Shown here piece by piece: positions 1 through 8,745 of a stretch of 43,325 nt of DNA. The notes under the pieces are model-generated. The model searched no databases, had not been told where the DNA came from, and saw only the letters and a list, made by a program, of their open reading frames with translations. This DNA is from Oscillospiraceae bacterium (GTDB lineage: Bacteria; Bacillota; Clostridia; Oscillospirales; Oscillospiraceae), in NCBI GenBank assembly GCA_017540565.1, contig JAFYAU010000044.1:1-43325 (forward strand), given 5' to 3'. Every line of letters begins with the position of its first letter. The stretch's first letter is position 1. The position numbers and the translations under genes are program-made.

Positions 1-623
1 ACCCCGAGCCCGAGCCGGAGCCTGAACCTGAACCCGAGCCGGAACCCAAACCGGAGCCTGAACCCGAGCCGGAACCCGAACCCGTGCCCGTACCCGTGCC
101 GGAGCCCGACGCCGAGCTGGAGCCGGATCCCGACAAGCCGGAAAAGCAGGACGCGACGCCCTCAGGCGATGACGGCAAGGAAGAGGAGAAGCCCGAGACG
201 ATCATTCCCGAAACGCCCGATCCCGTGACCGGCACCTACACCGGCAGCTTCAGTTCGGATACCGGCACGCCGCTGAACGTGATCACGCGCTGGGCCGCCA
301 GTGAGAACGCCGACGGGTCCTATGCCGTCTCCTTCCAGTTCTTCCTGAAGTCCTACGACATCTACGTCGGGCCCCGTTCCGGCAACACCCTCACCGTGCT
401 GAACGGCGCCGGAGCCGGCGCCTCCTACAGCTTCAGCACCGCCCAGATCTCCAAGCCCGACGGCACGCTCGGCGAGGTCTACCTCGGTGGGACCTCCGTC
501 ACCGTCTCCGCCGAAGACATGGCCGCCGGCGCGGAAGTCTCCGTGAAATGGAACTTCAAGGGTTCCTATTCCGGCACCGATCTTCCCGTCGTGGAGTCCT
601 CCGGCACCATCTCCGCGAACTGA
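1..623 (+). CDS. C-terminal part of an exported Pro-Glu-rich protein (5' end outside window)
   Basis: The frame is open from base 3 and ends at TGA 621-623, so the start lies upstream of the window. The visible protein begins with about 35 residues of nearly pure Pro-Glu dipeptide repeat (bases 3-104). An acidic spacer follows, and then about 110 residues rich in Gly, Ser, Thr and aromatic residues, starting TGTYTGSFSSDTG. This tail looks like an all-beta domain. Pro-Glu stretches of this kind are typical rigid spacers that span the cell wall or separate domains in Gram-positive exported proteins. No LPXTG motif or C-terminal membrane segment is present, so the visible end is not a sortase substrate. 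A strong terminator follows directly. I do not recognise the terminal domain and assign no function. Extracellular location is inferred from composition only. Confidence 0.75.
   Translation, partial: PEPEPEPEPEPEPEPKPEPEPEPEPEPVPVPVPEPDAELEPDPDKPEKQDATPSGDDGKEEEKPETIIPETPDPVTGTYTGSFSSDTGTPLNVITRWAASENADGSYAVSFQFFLKSYDIYVGPRSGNTLTVLNGAGAGASYSFSTAQISKPDGTLGEVYLGGTSVTVSAEDMAAGAEVSVKWNFKGSYSGTDLPVVESSGTISAN
3..104 (+). repeat. Pro-Glu codon repeat
   Basis: Tandem hexanucleotide-like units (CCC/CCG GAG/GAA) encode alternating Pro and Glu, drifting into Pro-Val at the 3' end. The repeat continues past the left window edge. It is a coding low-complexity repeat that could vary in length by slippage or recombination. 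Confidence 0.8.
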
Positions 624-652
624 GGCCGCAGCCGGAAGCTGAATAACGCATG

Positions 653-684
653 AAAAAGAGCGGACCGCACGGTCCGCTCTTTTT
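653..684. terminator. Bidirectional rho-independent terminator
   Basis: A 10-bp perfect stem (657-666 with 671-680, loop GCAC) is followed by T residues on the plus strand and preceded by A residues. It can therefore serve both the Pro-Glu protein (plus) and the convergent flavodoxin-like gene (minus). Confidence 0.85.
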
Positions 685-709
685 CCGTTCTCCGGATATG
701 TGCCGGGGT

Positions 710-1327
710 CTACCGGATGAAGCTGGTCATCACGTGGGGCTCCGGCGCGGGAAGTCCGTACTTCTCCTTTCCCAGGGCGATGCTCTTGATGAGGAAGGAC
801 ATGTTCCGCGCGAGGGTGCGGACGGTGGCCAGGCCCTCCAGGTCCTGAGCGGCCTCCCCCTTTTCCCGGCCGTAGACGCTGTTCCAGTACCGGCTGGACG
901 CCACCGGCATCCCGCTGATCGTGAAATACTTGTTCAGCTCGTCGAAGGTGGCCGAGCAGCCGCCGCGCCTGGCCACGGCCACGGCCGCGCCGACCTTCAT
1001 GGTCTTGTCGAAGCGCGTGCTGAAGAACAGCCGGTCCAGCGCCGCCACGACCGTCGCGTTGGCGGAGGCGAAGTACACGGGCGACGCGACGAGGAGGCCG
1101 TCCGCCTCCTCGAACTTCGCCGCCAGTTCGTTCACGACGTCGTCGAACACGCATTTCCCCTTCTCGAAACAGCCGCCGCAGGCCATGCAGCCGCGGATGT
1201 CCCTGTTCCCGATCTGAACGGTCTCGGTCTCGATCCCCTCCTCGCGGAAGACGCCGCACATCTGCTCCACGGCGAGCGACGTGTTTCCGTCCTTCCTCGG
1301 GCTGCCGTTGATGATCAGTACCTTCAC
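710..1327 (-). CDS. Flavodoxin-like NAD(P)H-dependent FMN reductase family protein
   Basis: This is a 205-residue protein. Its N-terminus VKVLIINGSPRKDGNTS is the FMN phosphate-binding loop of the NADPH-dependent FMN reductase / flavodoxin-like superfamily. A cysteine cluster, GCMACGGCFEKGKC, follows near residues 49-62 and resembles the cysteine motif of iron-sulfur flavoproteins and related clostridial reductases. A cluster is possible but not shown. The motif VASPVYFASANATV matches the second FMN-contacting loop. The start is GTG at 1327, chosen because AGGGGG lies a suitable distance upstream and the protein then begins exactly at the first beta strand. A longer frame runs upstream but overlaps deoD antisense and is not needed. 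The likely role is flavin-dependent reduction of quinones, disulfides or other acceptors in the cytoplasm. The substrate is unknown. Confidence 0.88.
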   Translation of the reverse strand: MKVLIINGSPRKDGNTSLAVEQMCGVFREEGIETETVQIGNRDIRGCMACGGCFEKGKCVFDDVVNELAAKFEEADGLLVASPVYFASANATVVAALDRLFFSTRFDKTMKVGAAVAVARRGGCSATFDELNKYFTISGMPVASSRYWNSVYGREKGEAAQDLEGLATVRTLARNMSFLIKSIALGKEKYGLPAPEPHVMTSFIR

Positions 1328-1416
1328 TGATGATTCCCCCTTTGGTTTTTGCTTTATTATATCAGGAAAAGCGGCGGCGCGGAATACTTCTCCGGCCCGT
1401 CCGCCAAAAAAACACG

Positions 1417-1445
1417 TTGAATCCGCCTCCGGCGGACTGTATAAT
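1417..1445 (+). promoter_or_regulatory. Sigma-A type promoter for deoD
   Basis: TTGAAT (1417-1422) and TATAAT (1440-1445) are separated by 17 bp. The -10 box lies 39 bases ahead of the deoD start. Confidence 0.8.
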
Positions 1446-1483
1446 GGAACAGGAAAAAACAATACAGAAAGGATGACCGAACC

Positions 1484-2212
1484 ATGGCCATGATCGTACC
1501 CTCCGCCTGCAACGACGCCCAGCCCGGCGACATCGCGAAGATCGTTCTCTTCCCCGGCGACCCGCTGCGGGCGAAAACGCTCGCGGAGACCTATTTCGAG
1601 GATCCGAAATGCTTCAACACCATCCGCAACATGTACGGATATACGGGGACCTACCGCGGCAAGCGGATCTCCGTGATGGGCAGCGGCATGGGCATCCCCT
1701 CCGCCTGCCTGTATGAATACGAGCTGTTCACCTACTACAGGGTGGAGGGCGTCATCCGCATCGGCACGGCCGGCGGCATCTCCGAGGACGTGAAATGCCG
1801 CGACCTTGTGCTGGCACTCGGCGCCGCGACCAACAGCAACTACGCCGCCCAGTACGGCTTCCCCGGCACGCTTCCCGCCGTCGCCGACTACGCGATGCTG
1901 AAGACGGCCGACCGCCTGGCCGCCGAGAAGGGCGTGCATACGATGGTGGGCACCGTCATGACGAGCGACATGTTCTACTCCGCCGTTCCGAACGCCTACC
2001 AGCTGTACCGCGACGAGCATATGCTCGCCGTAGAGATGGAGACGGCCGGCGTCTACCTGACCGCCAGCCACATGGGCAAGAAGGCGCTGAGCCTGCTGAG
2101 CATCTCCGACCACTGCTTCACGGGAGAAGGGCTCTCCGCCCAGGAGCGCCAGGACACCTTCCGCGACATGATGGAGATCGCCCTGGACACCGCCTGGGAG
2201 TTCACCGACTGA
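1484..2212 (+). CDS. deoD: Purine-nucleoside phosphorylase, DeoD type
   Basis: This 242-residue protein has the usual length for hexameric DeoD. The family signatures are all visible. LFPGDPLRAK near residue 23 is the phosphate-binding segment, VMGSGMGIPSA near residue 65 is the glycine loop, and IRIGTAGG near residue 90 and VEMETAGVY near residue 181 contact phosphate and ribose. SISDH near residue 206 carries the catalytic Asp that protonates the purine. It should cleave purine (deoxy)ribonucleosides with phosphate to give free base and (deoxy)ribose 1-phosphate in cytoplasmic salvage. The start ATG at 1484 has GAAAGGA about ten bases upstream. A second in-frame ATG lies two codons later. 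The gene is monocistronic, with its own promoter and a strong terminator. Confidence 0.97.
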   Translation: MAMIVPSACNDAQPGDIAKIVLFPGDPLRAKTLAETYFEDPKCFNTIRNMYGYTGTYRGKRISVMGSGMGIPSACLYEYELFTYYRVEGVIRIGTAGGISEDVKCRDLVLALGAATNSNYAAQYGFPGTLPAVADYAMLKTADRLAAEKGVHTMVGTVMTSDMFYSAVPNAYQLYRDEHMLAVEMETAGVYLTASHMGKKALSLLSISDHCFTGEGLSAQERQDTFRDMMEIALDTAWEFTD

Positions 2213-2233
2213 CCCCTGTATTCCCGCTCTCCG

Positions 2234-2269
2234 CCTCCCTCCGCCGACGTCCGGCGGAGGGAGGTTTTT
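2234..2269 (+). terminator. Rho-independent terminator of deoD
   Basis: A 13-bp stem (2234-2246 with 2252-2264, 5-base loop) is followed by TTTTT at 2265-2269. Confidence 0.92.
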
Positions 2270-2329
2270 CTGCATATCGGTAACCGCTTTCTTTTTTGTA
2301 AGGATGGCGGTTTTTTCTCGCTCCACTTC

Positions 2330-2358
2330 TTGCGCCTGAAGTGCATATTGGGTATAAT
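2330..2358 (+). promoter_or_regulatory. Promoter of the S8 protease gene
   Basis: TTGCGC (2330-2335) and TATAAT (2353-2358) have a 17-bp spacer. The transcript would carry a leader of about 80 bases containing a small GGACC/GGTCC hairpin at 2369-2385. Confidence 0.65.
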
Positions 2359-2443
2359 ACCGCATTGTGGACCTTTATATGGTCCGCGCAGGCAAATCCA
2401 TCTTTTTACCACACGCAAGCAAAAGAAAGTAGGAGGAAACCAT

Positions 2444-5400
2444 ATGCACAAGAACGTTAGCAAGCTCCTCGCCCTGCTTCTCTGCCTGTGTCTGCTCCTG
2501 ACAGGCGCGCCCGGCATCGCGGCGCTGGCTGTCGGTGACGACGACGAACCGGCGGAGAACCCCGCAGAGAGCGCCTCCCGGCTGCAGGATCTCGATCCCG
2601 CGACCCTGGGAGTCCACAAGCTCGGCGAGATCGACGAGCAGGAGATCATTCCGGACACGTCCGCTCTGACTCCCGACACGTCTCTGAACGAGCTCGTCAG
2701 AGTATCGGTCTTCCTTACGGAGCCTTCCGCGGTCGACGCGGGCTACTCCGCCCAGGGGATCGGCCGGAACGGTTCCGCGACCAGCTACCGCGCGACCCTC
2801 CGCACCCATCAGAAGAACATCCAGGCATCCATCGAGAACAAGATCGGCTACACACTTGATGTCGTCTGGAACCTGACGCTGCTGACCAACGCCTTCTCCA
2901 CCTGGGTGAAGGTCAAGGACATCCCGGCGATCGAGCGCGTCGACGGCGTCAGATCCGTCCAGCGCGAGAACCTCTACACCGTTCCTTCTCCCGGGACCGC
3001 CGAGCCTGACACGGCCGTCACCAGTTCCGTCATGACCGGAGCTGCCGGCACCTGGGCCGCCGGATACACCGGAGCGGGCACCAGGATCGCCATCATCGAC
3101 ACCGGCATCGACCCGACGCACATCTCCTTCGACGGAGATGCCTTCGATTATGCCATCGAGCAGGAAGAGAAGGCCACGGGCAGGACCTACGACGTCATGA
3201 CCGAGGAGGACATCCCCTCCGCCGCCCTGAACGGCGAAGGCGTATATCTGTCCTCCAAGATTCCCTATGCCTACAACTACATCGACGGCAATGTGACGAT
3301 CAACCACCTCAGCGACACCGAGGGCGAACACGGCTCCCACGTCGCCGGCATCGCCGCGGCCAACCGCTTCGTGAAGGACGGAGACTCCTTCGCGGATTCC
3401 GTTGAGACCGTGCATGCCGTGGGAATGGCCCCCGACGCCCAGCTGCTCGTCATGAAGGTGTTCGGCGCGGGCGGCGGCGCGTATGATTCCGATTACTATG
3501 CCGCCATCGAGGACGCCATCGCCATGGACGCCGACGCCGTGAACCTCTCTCTGGGCGGCGCCGCTCCCGGCTTCACCTACGACAACTCCTATCAGGACGT
3601 TCTGAACGCCCTGGCCGACAGCGAGACGAACGCGGGCATGGTCGCCTCCATCTCCGCGGGCAACTCCGGCGCGTTCACCGACTACAACATCTACGGACTC
3701 GATCTGTTCATCGACGACGTGTCGATGCACACCGGCGGCAGCCCCGGCTCCTTCATCAACAGCCTGGGCGTTGCCTCCGCCGACAACGTCGGCAACACCG
3801 GCTCCCCCCTGCGCTTCGATGACACCCTGAACGTCTACATCACCGAGGCCGAGTCCGACGGCGGACAGTTCACCGACATCCCCGGCACATACGATTACGT
3901 CTATATCGACACGATCGGCGAAGCCGCCGACTACAGCGCCGTCGACGCCGCCGAGAGCCTGCAGGGCAAGATCGTGATCGTCAACCGCGGCTCCACCACC
4001 TTCGTGGAAAAGGGCAACAACGCGATCGACTACGCCCCCGCCGGCGTGCTCATCGCGAACAACCAGCCCGGAACCATCGGCATGCAGCTGGACGGCTTCA
4101 CGGGTACGTTCCCGATGGCCTCCTTCACCCTGGCCGACGCGAACACCGTGAAGTCCCTCTCCACCGCCAAGGAGACCGGCGGCATCACCTACTACACGGG
4201 TTCCGTGAAGGTCACTTCCGAGGTCGCCCATGAGGCCGTCGCCGACCGCTCCGACGCCGTCGTCTCCGACTTCAGCTCCTGGGGCGTTCCCGGGTCCCTT
4301 CTGATGAAGCCCGAGATCACGGCCCCCGGCGGCAGCATCTATTCCGTCGCGGGCACCAACAAGACGAAGACCGGCATCGCCGGAGGTTCTGACAAGTACG
4401 AGCTCATGTCCGGCACCTCCATGGCCGCGCCCCACATCGCCGGCCTCTCCGCACTGACGGCCCAGTACCTCAAAGAGGCCGATTACGAGGAGATGAACGC
4501 CGCGCTGGCCGGAGAGTACTCCCGCAGGGCCATCATCCAGTCCCTGCTCATGAGCACCGCCACGCCCATGACCGACGACTACGGATATATCTCCATCCTG
4601 CAGCAGGGCGCCGGCCTTGCCGACGTATCCAGAGCCGTCAATGCCTCCTCCGTCATCATGATGAAGGACGCCGGCCTGACCACCTATACCGGGGCCGCGG
4701 CCGACGGCAAGGTGAAAGTCGAGCTGGGAGACGACCCGTCGCGCACCGGCGAGTACGGGTACTCCTTCACCGTATACAACCTCACCGACCGCGATCTGTC
4801 CTACGAACTGGACACCGACGTGTTCACGCAGGACCTGTATCAGGCGTACGGCCTGCTGTTCATGGACCGCGGCACCAGGACTCTGAACGCTTCCGTCAGC
4901 TATGACTACGAGCAGGATCTGGACGACCCGCACGACGTCAACAAGGACGGCGTGACGGACGACGCCGACGCCCAGGCCGTTCTGGACTACGTGTCCGGCG
5001 AGAACGACGGGTCCGCGCTCGACCTCGCCGCGGCCGAGATGGACGGCGACGGGAATATCTCCTCGCACGACGCCTATCTGCTGCTGCAGTTCTCCGAGAC
5101 CGTGGCAGGCCAGCTGGTCGTCCGGGCGGGATCCAGCAAGGACGTCACCGTATACATCGCCATCGGCGATGAAGACAAGGCCTTCCTTGACGAGTATTAC
5201 ACCTCCGGCGCCTACGTCGAGGGCTATACCTACGTGACATGCGTCACGAAGACCGCCGAAGGCGAGCTGATCGGCGACGAGCACAGCATCCCCGTCCTCG
5301 GCTTCTACGGCAACTGGACCGATCCGTCCATGTTCGACAATACGTCCTACACGGATCTTATCTACGGGACGGACCTGGCCAACTATTCCGGCAACCAGTA

Positions 5401-8400
5401 TACCAACTACCTCACGATGAAGTACGGTTCCGCCCTCAGCATCTTCACCGGCAACCCGTATATCGCCGAGGATGAGTTCCCCAGCGACGCGCTGGCGGTG
5501 AACAGCGGCGACCAGTTCGTCAGCCTGAACTACAACCTCATCCGCTCCGCGGGAACGACCGGCTTCGCCGTATCCAGGACGGACGGCGTTGGCGGAGACG
5601 TGACCGAGGTCATCACCTCCTCCCTCGAGGCCTACAATACCGATCCTCTGTACTATTACGTCAACGGAGGCACCTGGGAGAATACCGGCACGAAGTCCTA
5701 CGGACTGAACAAGAAGCCGGCCGCCTACGGCCTGTCCGAGGGCGACACCTTCCGCATCGGCTTCTACGCCATTCCCGAGTACTACGGCATGCTGATGCAC
5801 GCCTATGACATGACGGACTTCTACACCGGCAACCTTTACGACGAAGAGGAATTCAATGATCTGCTCGAGGCCAACGTCCTCGGACGCGGCGCATTCGTCG
5901 GCTACGACTTCGCGATCGACGACACCGCCCCCGTGATCGAGAGCGCCTACCTCGACGGCACCGACATCTGGGTCTCCGCCACGGACAACATGAATCTCGC
6001 CTACATCGCGATCCTGTCCCTGGACGGCGAAGTGACCTACGCGGAATACGCTCCGCACAGCCCCGAGTACACCGACGGCACCTTCGACGCCACCAAGGCC
6101 ATCGAGGAGGCCGAGGGCTACGTCGCGGTCTTCGCCGCCGACTACGCCGGCAACGAGGTCGCCAAGGCCCTGAAGGTCAACGACAACGTGACGGTCGATC
6201 CTCTGGCCGTCGCCTCCATCTCCATCGATCCCGCCACTCTGGACATCTACAAGGGCAACGAGGTGGATCTGTCCGCCGAGATCCTGCCGCTGACGGTCGA
6301 AGACCGCCGCGTCACCTGGACCTCCTCCGACGAGACCGTCGTCATCGTCGATGAGGCCGGCCACCTGACCGCCGTCGACGCCGGCACCGCCACCGTCACC
6401 GTCACCGCGGTCTCCGACGAGACCAAGAGCGCCGAGTGCCAGGTGAAGGTCACCCGCATCGACCAGCAGGTCAACGGCATCATCTGGGACGAAGTCGGCG
6501 AAGTGTACTTCTCCACCTTCAATACCAACGGCCTGCCCGCCTGGACGAGGCTGCACGACACCAAGGCGTCCGCGGACGTCCGCACCACGCTGGTGGAGGA
6601 CGACGGCGATATCTACGCCGCCACGCTGGATACCAGTTCCGCCTCCTCCGTGATCTACACCGTCGATCCCGCCACCTACGGCCTCACGGATTACAGCAAC
6701 AACTATCTGTGGGCCGCGGACATGGCTGCCGGCGCGACGGACGCCTACGGGCTCGACGGGTATATCGGCATGGTATATTCCTATGCCTATTACCTGATGG
6801 CAGGACCCGTCGCTCCCGAGGATGACGGGACCGGAGCTCAGTTCTCCGGCGTGCCCTACGGTTTCGGCAATTTCTCCGAGAAACTTGACGGCGCCTACAT
6901 CGCCGGCGTCGCCGCCCTCATGAGAGACGCCTTCGGCGGCATCTACGCGTTCGTCGACGAGACCGGCAAGATCTGGACGACCGAGCTCGGCCCCACGGTC
7001 GACGACCAGGGTCGTCTCACCGGCTTCGAGTTCTCCGAGCCCGAACTGCTGGTGGATACCGGCATCAAGACCAACTTCCTGTATCAGGATCTGTACTTCG
7101 ACGGCACGTGGCTGTACTGGTCCCACTACGCGGACAACGTCTCCACCCTCTACGCGTTCGATCTCGACAACGGAGTCATGTATGACTGCGGCAACTTCGG
7201 CGAAGGCGTATGGCCGGCCAGCGGCCTGTACGACGGAGCCGCCCCGGTCTCCGATGAAGACGAGGGCGCTCAGTTCACCTCCGTCGAAGCGGTTCGCGCC
7301 GACGTCACCAGGGAGAGCCTGATGACCTCCGAGATCGCGGGCCGTCTCGCCGCCGCGGCCGCCAAGGGCCCCGCCGGCGGAACGAACGCCGCGAAGCTCA
7401 CCGAGAAGCCTCTCGCCAGGAACGGCGCAGAAAAGCAGAGCGTCGATGGCACCGCTGACGTCAACGGAGCCGAAAGCACCGCCACCGTCACCCTGACGGA
7501 GGACGTCGACGTGACCAACGGCCTCGTGACCGTCTCCTACACCGAGGGGCTCACCCTGTCCGATGTCGAAAGCCCGGTCCTCTATTCCGCACATGTGGAC
7601 GAAGAGGCCCGCACCGTGACCATCGCGTACGCGTCCGCAGCGGCCGTTACCGCCGGGGATACCATCGCCCAGCTCGTCTTCGAGGTGGAGTCCTCAGGCA
7701 AGGCCGAGGTCACCGTCTCCGAGCGTAACGACAACGTCACGGTCACGGAGGAGGAACCCGAGGAGATCGAGATCGTCTCCGTGAAACCCGTGTTCAAGAG
7801 CAAGTCCCTCGTCCTGTCCGGCCAGATCGGCGTGAACTTCTTCATGGATCTGCCCGAGATCGACGGCGTGGACTACAGCGAGAGCTACATGGAGTTCACG
7901 GTCGGCTCCTCCGAGCCTGTCCGCGTCGACTTCGACGAGAACAGCATGAACTCCTCGAAGACCTACTACCGCTTCACCTGCTTCGTAACGAGCATCCAGA
8001 TGGCGGATACGATCAAAGCCGTCTTCCACTACGGCGACGGCCAGACCGTAGAGGCCGAGTACTCCGTCGAGCAGTACATCGCGTACTTCGACGAGCACTC
8101 CTCCAGCTTCAACGCCAAGGTCATCGACCTGATCCACGCCCTGGCGGACTACGGCTATTACTCCCAGCTCTTCCTGTCCGAGACCAACGGCTGGAAGCTC
8201 GGCGAAGACTATGCCGCCATGACCCTGCACTATGCGGACGGGTATGACTTCGACGCCGTCAAGGCTGCCGTCGCCGGCTACAAGTTCGTGAAGGAGCTGG
8301 ACGGCTCCAAGGTCACCAAGGCGACCTACAAGCTGGTCCTCGACTCCACCACCGCTCTGGACGTGATCCTGACGGTGGAGAAGGGCACGGAACTGACGGC

Positions 8401-8665
8401 TTCCGCCGAGTTCAACGGAAACACCTTCGAGGCCGAGAAGCTGGCTGACGGACGCTACCGCGTCCGGATCCCCGATATCTCCGCGCATCAGCTGGGCGAC
8501 ACCGTTACCGTGACCGGAGAGGCCGGCGGCGCGTTCACCGTGGCCGTCGCTCCCCTGTCCTACGTGCGCTCCGTGCTCAACAGCGCGAGCTTCGGCGAGA
8601 CCGCCAAGAACAGCATGGCTGCCATGTACACCTATTTCGAAAAGGTCATGGCCTACCGCGCCTGA
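2444..8665 (+). CDS. Giant secreted S8 (subtilisin/lactocepin-type) serine protease with dockerin-like, Ig-like and cohesin-like modules
   Basis: This 2073-residue exported protease starts at ATG 2444, seven bases after AGGAGG. A signal peptide covers about residues 1-27. The S8 triad is complete: Asp219 (IIDTG), His296 (EHGSHVAG) and Ser659 (SGTSMAAPH), with oxyanion Asn407 (SAGNSG). The long gap between Asn407 and Ser659 holds a protease-associated type insertion, as in lactocepin and C5a-peptidase relatives. Beta-rich Fn3-like segments follow. Residues about 831-885 carry two dockerin-like calcium loops (DVNKDGVTDDAD and EMDGDGNISSHD). Residues about 1255-1340 form a bacterial Ig-like (Big2) domain (VTWTSSDETV). 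A repeat-rich, possibly propeller-like region follows. A cohesin-like beta domain lies at about 1665-1765. The last 280 residues resemble a C-terminal module seen in other clostridial exported proteins (LSGQIGVNFFMDLPE). No LPXTG or SLH motif is visible. The likely role is degradation of extracellular protein or peptides. Domain limits are estimates. Confidence 0.9.
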   Translation: MHKNVSKLLALLLCLCLLLTGAPGIAALAVGDDDEPAENPAESASRLQDLDPATLGVHKLGEIDEQEIIPDTSALTPDTSLNELVRVSVFLTEPSAVDAGYSAQGIGRNGSATSYRATLRTHQKNIQASIENKIGYTLDVVWNLTLLTNAFSTWVKVKDIPAIERVDGVRSVQRENLYTVPSPGTAEPDTAVTSSVMTGAAGTWAAGYTGAGTRIAIIDTGIDPTHISFDGDAFDYAIEQEEKATGRTYDVMTEEDIPSAALNGEGVYLSSKIPYAYNYIDGNVTINHLSDTEGEHGSHVAGIAAANRFVKDGDSFADSVETVHAVGMAPDAQLLVMKVFGAGGGAYDSDYYAAIEDAIAMDADAVNLSLGGAAPGFTYDNSYQDVLNALADSETNAGMVASISAGNSGAFTDYNIYGLDLFIDDVSMHTGGSPGSFINSLGVASADNVGNTGSPLRFDDTLNVYITEAESDGGQFTDIPGTYDYVYIDTIGEAADYSAVDAAESLQGKIVIVNRGSTTFVEKGNNAIDYAPAGVLIANNQPGTIGMQLDGFTGTFPMASFTLADANTVKSLSTAKETGGITYYTGSVKVTSEVAHEAVADRSDAVVSDFSSWGVPGSLLMKPEITAPGGSIYSVAGTNKTKTGIAGGSDKYELMSGTSMAAPHIAGLSALTAQYLKEADYEEMNAALAGEYSRRAIIQSLLMSTATPMTDDYGYISILQQGAGLADVSRAVNASSVIMMKDAGLTTYTGAAADGKVKVELGDDPSRTGEYGYSFTVYNLTDRDLSYELDTDVFTQDLYQAYGLLFMDRGTRTLNASVSYDYEQDLDDPHDVNKDGVTDDADAQAVLDYVSGENDGSALDLAAAEMDGDGNISSHDAYLLLQFSETVAGQLVVRAGSSKDVTVYIAIGDEDKAFLDEYYTSGAYVEGYTYVTCVTKTAEGELIGDEHSIPVLGFYGNWTDPSMFDNTSYTDLIYGTDLANYSGNQYTNYLTMKYGSALSIFTGNPYIAEDEFPSDALAVNSGDQFVSLNYNLIRSAGTTGFAVSRTDGVGGDVTEVITSSLEAYNTDPLYYYVNGGTWENTGTKSYGLNKKPAAYGLSEGDTFRIGFYAIPEYYGMLMHAYDMTDFYTGNLYDEEEFNDLLEANVLGRGAFVGYDFAIDDTAPVIESAYLDGTDIWVSATDNMNLAYIAILSLDGEVTYAEYAPHSPEYTDGTFDATKAIEEAEGYVAVFAADYAGNEVAKALKVNDNVTVDPLAVASISIDPATLDIYKGNEVDLSAEILPLTVEDRRVTWTSSDETVVIVDEAGHLTAVDAGTATVTVTAVSDETKSAECQVKVTRIDQQVNGIIWDEVGEVYFSTFNTNGLPAWTRLHDTKASADVRTTLVEDDGDIYAATLDTSSASSVIYTVDPATYGLTDYSNNYLWAADMAAGATDAYGLDGYIGMVYSYAYYLMAGPVAPEDDGTGAQFSGVPYGFGNFSEKLDGAYIAGVAALMRDAFGGIYAFVDETGKIWTTELGPTVDDQGRLTGFEFSEPELLVDTGIKTNFLYQDLYFDGTWLYWSHYADNVSTLYAFDLDNGVMYDCGNFGEGVWPASGLYDGAAPVSDEDEGAQFTSVEAVRADVTRESLMTSEIAGRLAAAAAKGPAGGTNAAKLTEKPLARNGAEKQSVDGTADVNGAESTATVTLTEDVDVTNGLVTVSYTEGLTLSDVESPVLYSAHVDEEARTVTIAYASAAAVTAGDTIAQLVFEVESSGKAEVTVSERNDNVTVTEEEPEEIEIVSVKPVFKSKSLVLSGQIGVNFFMDLPEIDGVDYSESYMEFTVGSSEPVRVDFDENSMNSSKTYYRFTCFVTSIQMADTIKAVFHYGDGQTVEAEYSVEQYIAYFDEHSSSFNAKVIDLIHALADYGYYSQLFLSETNGWKLGEDYAAMTLHYADGYDFDAVKAAVAGYKFVKELDGSKVTKATYKLVLDSTTALDVILTVEKGTELTASAEFNGNTFEAEKLADGRYRVRIPDISAHQLGDTVTVTGEAGGAFTVAVAPLSYVRSVLNSASFGETAKNSMAAMYTYFEKVMAYRA

Positions 8666-8696
8666 CCTCAAGCCACCATCATGCGGGCCGGACGCC

Positions 8697-8718
8697 GGCC
8701 GGGAGGCTTCTCCCGGCC
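8697..8718 (+). other. Intergenic hairpin without T tract
   Basis: A perfect 9-bp stem with a GCTT loop sits between the protease and the small lipoprotein gene. It has no run of T, so transcription may continue into the lipoprotein gene. It could act as an mRNA 3'-end stabiliser or processing site. Confidence 0.5.
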
Positions 8719-8745
8719 CCGTCCCCCCGCTGACAGGAGATTGCG

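Noticed and set aside
3..104. Repeat at the left edge considered as a CRISPR or intergenic repeat
   Set aside because: It is in frame with the following protein and encodes Pro-Glu. There are no spacers.
2282..2318. A terminator-like element (ACCGC ... GCGGT followed by TTTTTT)
   Set aside because: The stem is only five to six pairs with a long loop. The stronger deoD terminator lies just upstream.
710..2365. A long minus frame that would fuse about 345 residues to the N-terminus of the flavodoxin-like protein
   Set aside because: The added part is antisense to deoD. A GTG with AGGGGG at 1327 gives the normal family N-terminus.
2375..7594. A 1739-codon open frame antisense to the protease gene
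   Set aside because: It is produced by strong GC bias at the third codon position of the real gene. It is full of Gly, Val, Asp and Arg repeats, has no domain or ribosome binding site, and opposes a gene with an intact catalytic triad.
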